The notes under the pieces are model-generated. The model was not told where the DNA came from, made no database searches, and saw only the letters and a program-made list of their open reading frames with translations. Of a stretch of DNA of 9,993 nt, positions 1 through 6,252 are shown piece after piece (position 1 is the first letter of the stretch; each line of letters starts with the position of its first letter). Both the position numbers and the translations under genes were made by a program. The stretch comes from Deltaproteobacteria bacterium (GTDB taxonomy: Bacteria; UBA10199; SPLOWO2-01-44-7): contig JAUYJH010000077.1 of the NCBI GenBank assembly GCA_030688705.1, forward strand, positions 1 to 9,993, written 5' to 3'.

Positions 1-18
1 CACGCCTGTCCAACTGTT
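1..18 (+). repeat. IS left terminal inverted repeat
   Basis: CACGCCTGTCCAACTGTT. It pairs with 1313-1330 over 18 bases with one mismatch (G here, A in the reverse complement of the right end). The perfect part is the outer 15 bases. Confidence 0.9.
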
Positions 19-74
19 TGAGGTTTAAGGTTTAGCAACTGGTTAAAATTGCAGTGGTTTCAGCAGAAAATCTT

Positions 75-80
75 TATAAA
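75..80 (+). promoter_or_regulatory. Possible -10 box for the transposase
   Basis: TATAAA at 75-80 is a good -10 match. The best -35-like hexamer, TTGCAG at 49-54, is 20 bases away, longer than the usual 16-18. The call is therefore weak. A start near 87 would include the whole downstream hairpin in the transcript. Confidence 0.3.
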
Positions 81-104
81 CGATTTGAATTGAAAAACGT
101 CAAA

Positions 105-149
105 ATGAGTCATTCTCCTGCGCAATGTTCACAAGGAGGAATGACTCAT
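105..149 (+). promoter_or_regulatory. mRNA hairpin sequestering the transposase RBS and start
   Basis: Bases 107-119 (GAGTCATTCTCCT) pair with 134-147 (AGGAGGAATGACTC), giving 13 base pairs with one bulged G at 138 and a 14-base loop. Two further pairs (105-149 and 106-148) reach into the ATG. The Shine-Dalgarno AGGAGG (134-139) lies wholly in the 3' arm. IS10 and IS50 of the IS4 family use comparable structures to stop read-through transcripts from being translated. That this one does so is inference from the fold. Confidence 0.7.
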
Positions 150-1314
150 GAATACAGGCCAAATTGTTTTTTCCCAGATTACGGATCATCTTCCGTTGTA
201 CCAATTCCATCAGTGCGTCCAAAAATATCAGGGACATTACAAAGTGCAGACATTTTCCTGCCTTGATCAATTTTTGACCATGACCTTTGCTCAACTCACC
301 TATAGGGAAAGTCTTCGGGATATCGAGGCCTGTCTCAATGCCCAGAAAAATAAACTTTATCACATGGGCATTCGGGCAAACGTTTCAAAAAGCACTTTGG
401 CCTACGCCAATGAAACGCGCGATTGGAAAATCTACGCCGACTTCGCTCAAATCCTCATTGGCATCGCCCGTCCTTTGTATGCCGAAGATAACTTCGGGAT
501 CGATCTGAAAGAAACTGTTTATGCTTTCGATTCCTCTACCATCGATCTTTGCCTCTCGCTTTTTTCTTGGGCTCATTTCCGCAAGCGAAAAGGAGCGGTC
601 AAACTTCACACTCTCTTGGACCTTCGTGGCTCTATCCCAACATTCATCCACATTACAGACGGTAAGGTCCACGATGTCAACGTGATGGATGATCTCATTT
701 TAGAGGCTGGTTCTTTCTACATCATGGATCGAGGCTATCTGGATTTTCTGCGCCTCTATCGGATTACCCAAGCTCTAGCCTTTTTTGTCACCCGGGCAAA
801 ATCCAATACAAGTTATCGAAGAATTGAAGCTAGAGAAGTCGACAAAACAACCGGACTGCTCTGCGATCAAACGATTCTTCTGAAAAACTTCTACGCGGCC
901 AAGGATTACCCCGCCAGACTTCGTCGGGTCAAATATCACGACGCCGAAACGGACAAGATTCTGACTTTCCTGACCAACAACTTTTTTCTCCCACCATTGA
1001 TCATTGCCAAACTCTACAAATGTCGCTGGCGAGTGGAATTATTCTTCCGGTGGATCAAACAAAATCTTCGAATCAAAAACTTTTACGGCACCGGTGACAA
1101 CGCGGTCAAAACTCAAATATGGATTGCCGTTTGCGTTTATGTGTTAGTGGCCATCCTAAAAAAGAGATTGCACTTGGAGGCGAGTCTCTACAAAATTCTA
1201 CAAGTTTTGAGTGTGACCCTTTTCGAGAAAATGCCCATAGACCAAGTGTTTGCGGAGAATTATGAAAATGTTTCAAAAGTGGAAGTCTGTAACCAACTGA
1301 ATTTATTTAGCTAA
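148..1314 (+). CDS. IS4-family transposase (DUF4372 N-terminal type)
   Basis: This 388-residue DDE transposase catalyses cut-and-paste movement of the surrounding IS. The N-terminal ~80 residues (MNTGQIVFSQ..., with SCLDQF and AQLTYRESLRDIEACL) resemble the DUF4372 module found in many IS4 transposases. The RNase H-like core has D128 (in AFDSSTIDL), D194 (in IMDRGYLDF) and E297. The last lies in the IS4 signature Y290-x2-R293-x3-E297-x6-K304 (YKCRWRVELFFRWIK). The start at 148 is set by AGGAGG at 134-139, 8 bases upstream. An out-of-frame ATG at 141 is better ignored because its frame closes at 266. The gene is intact and appears catalytically complete. It ends inside the right terminal repeat with TAA followed directly by TAG. 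Confidence 0.95.
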   Translation: MNTGQIVFSQITDHLPLYQFHQCVQKYQGHYKVQTFSCLDQFLTMTFAQLTYRESLRDIEACLNAQKNKLYHMGIRANVSKSTLAYANETRDWKIYADFAQILIGIARPLYAEDNFGIDLKETVYAFDSSTIDLCLSLFSWAHFRKRKGAVKLHTLLDLRGSIPTFIHITDGKVHDVNVMDDLILEAGSFYIMDRGYLDFLRLYRITQALAFFVTRAKSNTSYRRIEAREVDKTTGLLCDQTILLKNFYAAKDYPARLRRVKYHDAETDKILTFLTNNFFLPPLIIAKLYKCRWRVELFFRWIKQNLRIKNFYGTGDNAVKTQIWIAVCVYVLVAILKKRLHLEASLYKILQVLSVTLFEKMPIDQVFAENYENVSKVEVCNQLNLFS

Positions 1315-1330
1315 TAGTTGGACAGGCGTG
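1313..1330 (-). repeat. IS right terminal inverted repeat
   Basis: Its reverse complement is CACGCCTGTCCAACTATT, matching the left end at 17 of 18 positions. It begins within the transposase stop codon (TAA, 1312-1314). It also contains the TTG at 1318 from which the downstream histidine kinase frame is now open. Confidence 0.9.
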
Positions 1331-2328
1331 ATCTGGCTAAAGAGTTTGCCGACAGCATTATTGAAACAATTCGGGAGCCTCTTCTGATTCTCGATCGAGA
1401 CATGAAGGTAGTGAGGGCGAATGAAATTTTTTATAAATCCTTCAATCTGACCGCCGAGGAGACTGAAAAAAAACATCTTTATAGTCTTGCAAAGGGTCAG
1501 TGGAATATCCCTCGTCTGCGGATGCTCTTGGAGAAAGTCATTCCCCTAAAGAAAGAAATTTCCAACTTTGAAATCGAATATCCGTTTCCCGTTATCGGTC
1601 ACAGGACGCTGCTGCTCAACGCCAGACAAATCTCAAGGCGAGAGAAAACAACACCGATGATCCTCGTCGCCATTGACCTTTTGACCATGGAAAATAGGAT
1701 TATAAAAAAGATTGCAGAGTTTTCAGAAAAAGAAAAACAAAAAGTCGGAAAAAATCTTCATGATGGCTTGGGGCAGAGCATGACCGGCATTGCCCTTTTG
1801 AGCAAGAGTTTGGAGAAGAAGCTCGCCGACAAAGGAAAACAGGAATTTAAGGAGGCGGTCAATATTACCAAACTGGTCAAACAGGGCATCTTTGAAATCA
1901 GCCGCATGGCCAGAGGGCTGACTCCGGTCGCTTTGGAGGGGGTCGGGATCGTTCCGGCACTCGCGGAAGCGGCGGAGCATGTCAAGAGTTTATTCGAAAT
2001 TGATTGCATTTTTGAATGTAAGGAAGAGATGATTACCTTGGACCATCAATGCAAAATCAACCTCTATTACATTGTACAAGAGGCGATCAATAATGCCATT
2101 CGGCACGGCAAGGCAAAAAAAATCACGATACGGCTCGGACGGCATCGCAAAGAAATTCTTCTTTCAATCATTGACAATGGCCTCGGGTTTCCAAAAAATA
2201 TTGAAAAAAAGGGGGGAATGGGGTTGCGCATCATGAAATATCGCCTCTCTGAAATAGGAGCAAAAATGATGATTCATCGAGGATACAAGAAAGGGACAGT
2301 GATTACGATACGTTGTCCTTTGGTTTAA
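1318..2328 (+). CDS. PAS-containing NarL-type sensor histidine kinase, 5' end cut off by the IS
   Basis: The frame encodes the output half of a two-component sensor. A PAS domain covers residues ~10-115 (SIIETIREPLLILDRDMKVVRAN ... RTLLLNAR). A HisKA_3 dimerisation domain follows, with phospho-acceptor H148 in NLHDGLGQ. The HATPase domain has the N box around N258-N259 (EAINNAIRHG), DNGLGF at D286, and GGMGL near residue 300. No membrane segment is present. Its first four codons (TTG GAC AGG CGT) are the IS terminal repeat; native sequence begins about base 1331. It is therefore a 5'-truncated or interrupted gene whose N-terminal part is outside the window. PAS domains of this exact type are common next to CheB/CheR-like modules in fused kinases, so the lost part could be large; that is inference. 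No Shine-Dalgarno precedes the TTG. Expression would need read-through or re-initiation after the transposase stop codons in the same frame. Confidence 0.88.
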   Translation: MDRRDLAKEFADSIIETIREPLLILDRDMKVVRANEIFYKSFNLTAEETEKKHLYSLAKGQWNIPRLRMLLEKVIPLKKEISNFEIEYPFPVIGHRTLLLNARQISRREKTTPMILVAIDLLTMENRIIKKIAEFSEKEKQKVGKNLHDGLGQSMTGIALLSKSLEKKLADKGKQEFKEAVNITKLVKQGIFEISRMARGLTPVALEGVGIVPALAEAAEHVKSLFEIDCIFECKEEMITLDHQCKINLYYIVQEAINNAIRHGKAKKITIRLGRHRKEILLSIIDNGLGFPKNIEKKGGMGLRIMKYRLSEIGAKMMIHRGYKKGTVITIRCPLV

Positions 2329-2335
2329 GTTGCTT

Positions 2336-2905
2336 TTATTTTTTTTTCAGTTCCTGAATAAACCCAACCGTGTAATGCACGCCCGACATAATCGAAAAAA
2401 ACAAGGCGGGCCAGATGAAAACCCAGGCCATCATCCGCCAGTTGATGCCAAACAGAGGATAATGGATCAAGAGTCCGACCGTTGTCGTTGAAACCAGCGC
2501 TGATTTATATTTTCCCCACGTGCTTGCGGCAATGACGACCCCCTCGTCAATCGCCACACTGCGGAGCGTGGTTACAATCACTTCCCTTCCCAAAAAAATG
2601 CAGACGATCCACGCCGGCATGCGCCCCAACTGGACCATAAAAATCATGGCGACCAAAAAGAGGAGTTTGTCGGCCAGCGGATCAAAAAATTGTCCAAAGG
2701 TGGAGATGATATTGAATTTGCGGGCGTAATAGCCGTCGATCATATCGGACACCATCGCCAAAATAAAAATGGCGGCGGCGGTGTAACTCATGGCGGGCCC
2801 CCTCATGAACATCATGACGGCCATCAATACGGGGACCGCCATGACGCGCCCCATGGTGATGTAGTTGGGAACATTTAGAAAACGTTGACGCAAGGTCAGC
2901 GGCAT
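2336..2905 (-). CDS. pgsA: CDP-diacylglycerol--glycerol-3-phosphate 3-phosphatidyltransferase
   Basis: This integral membrane enzyme makes phosphatidylglycerophosphate from CDP-diacylglycerol and glycerol 3-phosphate, the committed step to phosphatidylglycerol and cardiolipin. The CDP-alcohol phosphotransferase signature D-x2-D-G-x2-A-R-x8-G-x3-D-x3-D is complete: D54, D57, G58, A61, R62, G71, D75 and D79 in SDMIDGYYAR ... GQFFDPLAD. Hydrophobic segments before and after the motif fit a multi-pass protein. The N-terminal NVPNYITMGR is typical of PgsA. At 189 residues its length is normal. I chose the ATG at 2905 because GAGG lies 9 bases upstream; a TTG at 2920 would extend it five codons but overlaps that Shine-Dalgarno. 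The C-terminal KKK is read from an A/T run. It converges with the kinase gene (7-base gap) and diverges from nadB. PgsA versus another CDP-OH-P enzyme is a family-level judgement, but the fit is good. Confidence 0.93.
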   Translation of the reverse strand: MPLTLRQRFLNVPNYITMGRVMAVPVLMAVMMFMRGPAMSYTAAAIFILAMVSDMIDGYYARKFNIISTFGQFFDPLADKLLFLVAMIFMVQLGRMPAWIVCIFLGREVIVTTLRSVAIDEGVVIAASTWGKYKSALVSTTTVGLLIHYPLFGINWRMMAWVFIWPALFFSIMSGVHYTVGFIQELKKK

Positions 2906-2918
2906 ACTATAAACCCTC

Positions 2919-3040
2919 AAATTCTAAATACTAAATTCTAAACAAATTACAAATTCTAATTTTCCAAATCTTAAACAGGACAGTTTGAAAGATTGGAATT
3001 TGTGGTTTAGGATTTGTTTAGGGTTTAGTGTTTGGGATTT
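2919..3040 (+). repeat. Long AT-rich imperfect palindrome between pgsA and nadB
   Basis: Bases 2919-2947 pair with 3012-3040 over 29 uninterrupted positions when read as + strand RNA: 24 Watson-Crick pairs and 5 G-U pairs. In all five wobbles the U is on the left and the G on the right, so the - strand would have A-C mismatches there. Inner, less regular pairing (for example 2973-2976 with 2983-2986, and 2950-2955 with 2997-3002) closes on a small loop around 2977-2982. The element nearly fills the 147-base divergent gap. The nadB Shine-Dalgarno starts one base beyond its right end, and the pgsA one touches its left end. It may be a dispersed repeat; no second copy is in this window. Confidence 0.75.
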
Positions 3041-3044
3041 AGGA
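3041..3044 (+). promoter_or_regulatory. nadB ribosome binding site that decides the start
   Basis: AGGA lies 8 bases before the ATG at 3053. This supports 3053 as the start rather than the in-frame TTG at 3032, which lies within the palindrome and would add seven non-conserved residues. Confidence 0.6.
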
Positions 3045-3052
3045 TTTTCAAT

Positions 3053-4720
3053 ATGATCAAATCCGATTATCTCGTTTTAGGCAGTGGATTGGCGGGGCTT
3101 TATTATGCCCTGAAAGTGGCGCCGCACGGCTCCGTCACCGTTGTCACCAAACTCTCACGCTCGGAGGGGGCAACGGCCAAAGCACAAGGGGGGATCGCCG
3201 CCGTTTTGGACCCGAAGGATTCTTTTGAAAATCATATTCAAGATACCCTGAACACCGGCTGTGGGCTTTGCAATGAAGAAGTGGTCCGTAAAATTGTGAG
3301 CGACGGCCCCCGCCAAATTGAAGAACTTTTGAAAATAGGGGTCCCCTTTTCGCGCGGCCAAACCGGCGCTCTCGATCTCACACGAGAAGGAGGCCACAGC
3401 GCGCGCCGTGTGGCCCATGCCGCCGATGCCACCGGGTTCGCCATCGAGAAGGCGCTGGTGGAGGCGTGCGAAAAGCATCCCAATATCGCGTTTTATGAAA
3501 ATCATATGGCAGTCGATTTGATCACCGACAAAAATCTCCCCAAAGAAAAACGGGGAAAGCAGCAATGTCATGGCGCCTATGTCCTGAATGCCAAAACAGG
3601 CGAGGTTCTTGTTTTTGCCGCGAAGATCACCCTTCTGGCAACCGGCGGCGCGGGAAAAGTCTATCGCTACACCAGCAACCCCGATGCCGCGTCGGGTGAC
3701 GGCATGGCCCTGGCGTGGCGGGCCGGGTGCCGGCTGGCCAACATGGAATTTGTCCAGTTTCATCCGACCTGTCTCTACCACCCGCGGGCCAAGAATTTTC
3801 TCATTTCAGAGGCGGTGCGCGGCGAGGGGGGGGTCTTGAAACTGATGAACGGCGAGCCGTTCATGAAAAAATACGACCCGCGCGCGGAGCTGGCCACACG
3901 CGATATTGTAGCCAGGGCCATCGACTTTGAACTCAAAAAAACGGGCGATCCGTATGTTCTTCTCGATATTTCACATAAACCCGCTTCATTTGTTAAAGAA
4001 CATTTTCCCAATATTTACCAAACTTGTTTGCAATACGGAATCGACATCACCCGGGAGCCGATTCCGGTAGTGCCGGCGGCCCATTATTTTTGCGGCGGCG
4101 TGGTCACCGATTTACAAGGCCGCACCACCCTCCCCCGTCTTTACGCCTGCGGCGAGGTGGCCTACACCGGTCTTCACGGAGCCAACCGCCTTGCGAGCAA
4201 CTCTCTTTTGGAGGCGGCCTATTTTGCCTTTCACGCGGCGGAAGAGGCCGTCCGTCAGGCGCATGAACTCGCGCAGCCGAAAGACATTCGTCCGTGGGAC
4301 CCTAAGGGGGCAACCGATATTCATGAAGAGGTGGTCATCGCCCAAAACTGGGACGAGATACGGACCTTTATGTGGAATTATGTCGGCATTGTCCGCTCGG
4401 ACAAACGGCTGAAAAGGGCTGAAAAGCGGATTAAACTTTTACTTGAAGAGATCAATGAATATTACTGGGATTTCAAGCTGACCCAAAGTCTTCTGGAATT
4501 GAGGAATTTATGTCTCGTGGCCGACTTGATCATTCAGAGCGCTTTAAGCCGCAAGGAGAGCCGCGGATTGCATTATAATGTGGACTATCCCAAAACAGAC
4601 CCCGCTTTTGCCCAGGACACCCTTCTTTGTCATTCTGAGACCCGAAGGGGCGAAGAATCCCGGGATCCTTCGTCCTTCGGTAAACTCAGGACTCAGGATG
4701 ACATCATAAATAAACCGTGA
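3053..4720 (+). CDS. nadB: L-aspartate oxidase
   Basis: This flavoenzyme oxidises L-aspartate to iminoaspartate, the first step of de novo NAD synthesis; its product feeds quinolinate synthase NadA. The N-terminal FAD-binding motif GSGLAG is at residues 10-15. EGGHSARRVAHA has E112, FHPTCLYHP has H237, DPRAELATRD has R283, VPAAHYFCGG has H344, and LHGANRLASNSLLEA has R379. These fit the E. coli active-site residues E121, H244, R290, H351 and R386 in order and spacing. A helical C-terminal domain follows to about residue 520. Residues 526-555 are not NadB-like: they are translated from a palindromic repeat (4628-4703) plus 17 bases, so the original stop was probably lost when the repeat arrived. 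The gene stands alone (no nadA or nadC here), diverges from pgsA, and overlaps the convergent TonB-like gene by 17 bases. Confidence 0.96.
   Translation: MIKSDYLVLGSGLAGLYYALKVAPHGSVTVVTKLSRSEGATAKAQGGIAAVLDPKDSFENHIQDTLNTGCGLCNEEVVRKIVSDGPRQIEELLKIGVPFSRGQTGALDLTREGGHSARRVAHAADATGFAIEKALVEACEKHPNIAFYENHMAVDLITDKNLPKEKRGKQQCHGAYVLNAKTGEVLVFAAKITLLATGGAGKVYRYTSNPDAASGDGMALAWRAGCRLANMEFVQFHPTCLYHPRAKNFLISEAVRGEGGVLKLMNGEPFMKKYDPRAELATRDIVARAIDFELKKTGDPYVLLDISHKPASFVKEHFPNIYQTCLQYGIDITREPIPVVPAAHYFCGGVVTDLQGRTTLPRLYACGEVAYTGLHGANRLASNSLLEAAYFAFHAAEEAVRQAHELAQPKDIRPWDPKGATDIHEEVVIAQNWDEIRTFMWNYVGIVRSDKRLKRAEKRIKLLLEEINEYYWDFKLTQSLLELRNLCLVADLIIQSALSRKESRGLHYNVDYPKTDPAFAQDTLLCHSETRRGEESRDPSSFGKLRTQDDIINKP
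4628..4703. repeat. Palindromic repeat, copy 1 (in the nadB 3' end)
   Basis: The ends TGTCATTCTGAG (4628-4639) and CTCAGGATGACA (4692-4703) form a 12-base inverted repeat with one G-T pair. Inside are nested palindromes: CCGAAGG/CCTTCGG, CGAAG/CTTCG, and the core AATCCCGGGATCCTTCG shared with copies 2 and 3. The left end is in frame with nadB. The right end abuts the stop codon of the opposite-strand TonB-like gene (4704-4706) with no gap. As the only structure between the convergent genes, it could also act as a two-way terminator, which is inference. Confidence 0.88.
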
Positions 4721-5534
4721 AGGTCCAGCTCATGCGGACAACCCCATCTTTGTCGAGGAGTTTTTGCGGAGGAGCGGAAAAAGGGGAAGAGGCTTTGATG
4801 GTACGCAACGTTTCCCGGTCGTAACTTTCAATGCCGGAGGATCTAAAAACAAAAAGTTCCGCAAGATTCCCCTGCGCGTCCACCGATACTCCCAAAACCG
4901 TTTCAATGTTTCCGCGGCTGATTTGGTTGGCGTAATAGGCCTCGCGAAGGGGCGAATAGGGATCAAATGTCAGTTTGAAGGCTCTTTTCAGACGAACGAA
5001 ATAGGCCACCTCTGGAAAACGAAGCACGTTCAAATAAGTTCTGTTCCCCCTTTTAAAGTCGGGATAAAAATCATCGGGGGGCGCTTCGCCCGGACTCCCT
5101 TCGTCAAAAGAGCGTTGCGGCTTTTTCTTTGGCTCCCGCATCGCAACAATTCCGCTGTCACTTTTTTCCAATTTTTCAAATTCTTTTTCTGTTTTCTGTT
5201 TTCTGTCCTCTGTCTTCTGTCTTCTGTCTTCTGTCTTCTCTCCCGTATTTTCTTTTCTCCCCTGCCTCTCTGCCACCTGTTGTTCCTTTACCTTGCTGTC
5301 ATACACGCCTAAAAACCGCGGGTCATCTGGCCTTTCTTCCACCTTTGGCTTGGCGATATCGGCAATGTCATATTTGTTGTTTTTCAAATCGATCCAGATG
5401 GGGCTTTCGGCCTGCAATTCTTTGGAGGGGTCAAACTCCGGCGACTTGAAGAAAATAACCGCCAAAACGTGCAAAAGAAGAGATAAAAGGATGTAGGGGA
5501 GAAATTGCCTTAATTTGCTCTTAAAGTGGTGCAT
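4704..5534 (-). CDS. TonB-like energy transducer / TonB C-terminal domain protein
   Basis: This is probably an inner-membrane-anchored, periplasm-spanning protein that passes proton-motive energy to the outer membrane or supports envelope integrity. After a short basic N-terminus, one membrane segment spans residues ~11-29 (FLPYILLSLLLHVLAVIFF). A long hydrophilic linker follows, with charged repeats at ~100-120 (KTEDRRQ, KTEDRKQ, KTEKEFE) instead of the usual Pro-Lys stretch. The C-terminal ~90 residues (GVSVDAQGNLAELFVFRSSG ... DRETLRTIKASSPFSAPP) match the TonB/TolA C-terminal fold. The total is 276 residues. I start it at the ATG at 5534, 11 bases after the recO stop; upstream in-frame codons overlap recO and lack a usable start near the junction. 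No clear Shine-Dalgarno is present, so coupling to recO is likely. ExbB/ExbD are not here. TolA-like function is an alternative. Confidence 0.8.
   Translation of the reverse strand: MHHFKSKLRQFLPYILLSLLLHVLAVIFFKSPEFDPSKELQAESPIWIDLKNNKYDIADIAKPKVEERPDDPRFLGVYDSKVKEQQVAERQGRKENTGEKTEDRRQKTEDRKQKTEKEFEKLEKSDSGIVAMREPKKKPQRSFDEGSPGEAPPDDFYPDFKRGNRTYLNVLRFPEVAYFVRLKRAFKLTFDPYSPLREAYYANQISRGNIETVLGVSVDAQGNLAELFVFRSSGIESYDRETLRTIKASSPFSAPPQKLLDKDGVVRMSWTFTVYL
5188..5236 (-). repeat. Seven-copy heptanucleotide tandem repeat inside the TonB-like gene
   Basis: Read on the + strand there are seven 7-base units: TCTGTTT twice, TCTGTCC once, TCTGTCT four times. Degenerate units flank them (5181-5187 and 5237-5243). 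Three units make 21 bases, so the translated linker shows a seven-residue period. As 7 is not a multiple of 3, gain or loss of one unit would shift the frame before the C-terminal domain. Confidence 0.92.
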
Positions 5535-5545
5535 GGGTAGCCATA

Positions 5546-6151
5546 CTATAACAAAAAGGCCTCTTGGAGCAACTGTCGCGTCGCAAGGGGTTTGGAGAGA
5601 ATATGCCCCCAATAATGGTCAAAGCGGCCCTGAATTTGTAAAGGTTCCTCGGTCGGATTGAAAGAAAAGCCGCAGACCTCGCACTTTTCCAGCTTCGGTT
5701 CCCACCCAGAGAGGCTAAGCCAATGAAATTGAAAATCGAAAAAAAGTTCTTTCATATTAGAGGGTTGTAACTGGCCAAGAAAAGCCGATAGCAATTCAAA
5801 TTTGGGGAGAGAAGCGTGCCTCTCCGGCAATGTTTTGTGAGCCAATTCCAGAATAAAACCGACGGCGGCCATCCCTTCCAAAAATGTGCGCCATTTTACC
5901 AATGGAACCAGCAGGGTCCCCTCTTTCAAAAAAATAAGGTCTTTTCCCGGTTTTTCTTCAAAGGAAAAGTCGATGAGGCTCCCCGCCTCTAAAACGCCGC
6001 CGAAACGTTTGCGCGATTTGACAGCCCCTTTTGCCATGCCGGAGAGACGGCCGCTATTTTTGGTAAAAAGAGTCGCAATAATATCGGCATCGCCGTATTT
6101 GACGGTGCGAAGAACAATGGCTTGGTCTCGTGAGGTCATATTTATTGTCAT
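5546..6151 (-). CDS. recO: DNA repair protein RecO, shortened form
   Basis: RecO works with RecR (and RecF) to load RecA onto SSB-coated single-stranded DNA in gap repair. The N-terminal OB-fold is recognisable (AIVLRTVKYGDADIIATLFTKNSGRLSGMAKGAVKSRKRFGGVLEAGSLIDF, residues 11-63). The middle is helical (GFILELAHKTLPE) and leads to KCEVCG with C157 and C160. Usual RecO proteins are about 240-255 residues, with a second Cys pair and a further helical stretch. Here only the first pair is present. The sequence passes within ~20 residues to an ending (HYWGHILSKPLATRQLL) that resembles the normal RecO C-terminus, so an internal segment of some 40-50 residues seems missing. The start at 6151 has AAGGA six bases upstream; that ATG falls within a degenerate repeat end. 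The TonB-like gene follows 11 bases after the stop. Confidence 0.88.
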   Translation of the reverse strand: MTINMTSRDQAIVLRTVKYGDADIIATLFTKNSGRLSGMAKGAVKSRKRFGGVLEAGSLIDFSFEEKPGKDLIFLKEGTLLVPLVKWRTFLEGMAAVGFILELAHKTLPERHASLPKFELLSAFLGQLQPSNMKELFFDFQFHWLSLSGWEPKLEKCEVCGFSFNPTEEPLQIQGRFDHYWGHILSKPLATRQLLQEAFLL

Positions 6152-6190
6152 TTTGAGTCCTTCACATCTGTCATTCTGAGGGCATAGCCC

Positions 6191-6252
6191 GAAGAATCCC
6201 GGGATCCTTCGCGGAGTTTACACTGAGCGAAGCGAACGTGCTCAGGATGACA
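6191..6252 (+). repeat. Left arm of a perfect 62-bp inverted repeat around mgtE
   Basis: Bases 6191-6252 equal the reverse complement of 7663-7724 at every position I compared; identity stops at 6190 versus 7725 on one side and just after 6252 on the other. This is the conserved part of repeat copies 2 and 3 in opposite orientation. Confidence 0.93.

Larger units (their letters stand above)
1..1330 (+). mobile_element. IS4-family insertion sequence, about 1.33 kb
   Basis: The first 18 bases (CACGCCTGTCCAACTGTT) match the reverse complement of 1313-1330 with one mismatch at position 16. A single intact transposase gene fills the space between these ends. The transposase carries the DDE catalytic triad and the Y-R-E-K signature of the IS4 family. 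The left end coincides with base 1, so the left flank and the target-site duplication cannot be examined; a base or two of the left end could lie outside. The right end sits inside a histidine kinase reading frame, so the element has interrupted that gene. The near-identical ends and the open transposase frame suggest recent insertion and possible activity, which is inference. Confidence 0.9.

Noticed and set aside
2329..2350. T-run between the kinase and pgsA as a terminator
   Set aside because: The T-rich stretch has no preceding stem and is part of the pgsA Lys codons.
2906..2920. Upstream TTG start for pgsA (residues MRVYS)
   Set aside because: It would overlap the GAGG that serves the ATG at 2905, and the added residues are not PgsA-like.
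3155..3781. 208-codon open frame on the - strand within nadB
   Set aside because: It is antisense to a strongly conserved NadB sequence and its translation has no recognisable domain; a shadow frame.
5535..5612. N-terminal extension of the TonB-like protein into recO
   Set aside because: It overlaps the recO coding end in another frame and would place 26 non-hydrophobic residues before the membrane anchor; no usable start codon lies near the junction.
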